Shown: piece after piece, positions 63,321 to 64,000 of the stretch | Layout of the letters: each line of letters opens with the position of its first letter | How positions within the stretch are numbered: position 1 is the first letter of the stretch | DNA from: Companilactobacillus bobalius | GTDB lineage: Bacteria; Bacillota; Bacilli; Lactobacillales; Lactobacillaceae | DNA length: 64,000 nucleotides | NCBI RefSeq assembly: GCF_009764355.1 | Contig: NZ_LNUA01000032.1 | Coordinates: forward strand, 434,001 to 498,000 | Direction: 5' to 3' | Notes under the pieces: generated by a model | The model's input: only the letters and a program-made list of their open reading frames with translations | Told to the model about the DNA's origin: nothing | Database searches by the model: none | Translations under genes and position numbers: made by a program

Positions 63321-64000
63321 TTAAATATTAAATTCATAGTCCCCGCTACCTAGCTCTTTTGTTTGATGTTTCATCATCAATTGGGCAGTGGCATTGAATG
63401 GTACATGTATTTGAATTCTTAAATCGTCATCAACATATTTCCAATTAACTTTGATCAATCCTCTAGTTGAACGATAATTCAATTTTGAACTAGTGAATTG
63501 TGATTTATCCGGAATGGTAATTTTAAACTTACGATATCCTGGTTCAATTGGTGATAGTCCGCCAATATTTTCTACGATCCAATGTTCAACACAACCAAAC
63601 GCATAATGATTAAAAGAATATGTTCCTACCGAACCATCAGGAGCAATGCCACCCCATGATTCCCAAATGGTGGTAGCTCCATGATTAACTTCGTAAAGCC
63701 AAGAAGGCATTTTTGTTTGTAAAAGAATGGTTTTTGCTAAGTCCTTGTGACCGTATTGGCACAAGGTATCTAATAGATATGGAACACTTAAAAATCCTGT
63801 ATCTAAGCAATCATTATTGTCATGAATCATTGTCACTAAATGTTCAACGGCTTGTTCTGTGGCTGTTTTATCTAACAAATTAAAAGCTATTGCTAAGACA
63901 TAGCAACCTTGAAATTCTGCGGCAAGTTTTTGATTCTTCCAAAAATTTTTTTGGAAAGCCGTTGCTACATTTTTTGCGTAATTTTGATAGTCAAGAGCAT
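63321..64000 (-). CDS. GH78 alpha-L-rhamnosidase, partial (C-terminal part)
   Basis: The visible 226 codons are the C-terminal end of a GH78 enzyme, open to the window edge; the start lies beyond 64000. Visible features are YVLAIAFNLL, DTGFLSVPYLLDTLCQYGHKDLA, TIWESWGGIAPDGSVGTYSFNHYAFG (second catalytic Glu and barrel end) and the last beta-sheet PGYRKFKITIPD. These align with TIWERWNS and SLNHYSIGA of the gene at 58884. It is a third rhamnosidase of the locus, running leftwards towards the GH43 gene. Confidence 0.9.
   Translation of the reverse strand, partial: ALDYQNYAKNVATAFQKNFWKNQKLAAEFQGCYVLAIAFNLLDKTATEQAVEHLVTMIHDNNDCLDTGFLSVPYLLDTLCQYGHKDLAKTILLQTKMPSWLYEVNHGATTIWESWGGIAPDGSVGTYSFNHYAFGCVEHWIVENIGGLSPIEPGYRKFKITIPDKSQFTSSKLNYRSTRGLIKVNWKYVDDDLRIQIHVPFNATAQLMMKHQTKELGSGDYEFNI

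Noticed and set aside
1..64000. CRISPR arrays, tRNA genes, complete insertion sequences or prophage
   Set aside because: No regularly spaced repeats, no tRNA-like cloverleaf patterns and no transposase frames were noticed on reading; only the minimal recombinase suggests mobility.

Overview
The window is a chromosomal segment of a low-GC Gram-positive bacterium, almost certainly a lactobacillus. The housekeeping order (rlmL-like methyltransferase, rnpB, gpsB, ypsA, recU, pbp1A on one side; ebsA-like, fhs, lspA, rluD, pyrR, carA/carB on the other), AGGAGG-type ribosome sites and AT-rich codon use fit this. The sugar genes and the unusual carAB pair suggest the Companilactobacillus group, but that is inference.

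Region 1 (1-25900) is an accessory block dominated by redox and detoxification genes. It holds short-chain dehydrogenases, NmrA-like NAD(P)-binding proteins, two aldo/keto reductases, a zinc alcohol dehydrogenase, three flavodoxins, three DHA2-type drug exporters, two SnoaL/NTF2-like proteins, four TetR and two LysR regulators, a glcU-gdh pair with a frameshifted gdh, and a minimal tyrosine recombinase next to a structured non-coding stretch. Repeated cis-elements tie the block together: a dyad ACTAG-N9-CTAGT found at four promoters, TGAC-N5-GTCA palindromes at two exporter cassettes, and a 31-bp box present twice. Several remnants (frameshifted gdh, an NmrA fragment, a possible LysR fragment, an aldo/keto reductase that seems to have lost its ATG) show the block was built by duplication and is partly decaying.

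Region 2 (26000-46300) is the core genome: a secreted CAP-domain protein, a DegV protein, rqcH, a pyrR-carA-carB operon, rluD, lspA, fhs, an ebsA-like gene, an RNase HI-like gene, lplA, corA, an rRNA methyltransferase, rnpB, gpsB, ypsA, recU and pbp1A. The most unusual feature is the pyrR-linked carbamoyl-phosphate synthase pair. The small subunit lacks the glutaminase Cys and His, and the large subunit is about a quarter shorter than normal with its first ATP-grasp site eroded. Both reading frames are nevertheless intact and coupled.

Region 3 (46300-64000) is a plant-glycoside utilisation locus: three GH78 alpha-L-rhamnosidase genes (one cut by the window end), GH3, GH43 and GH1 enzymes, two PTS IIC permeases, an MFS carrier, two AraC regulators and one RpiR regulator. 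Two sites resemble catabolite-responsive elements. The set looks suited to removing rhamnose, arabinose or xylose and glucose from plant glycosides and taking up the products through PTS and MFS carriers.
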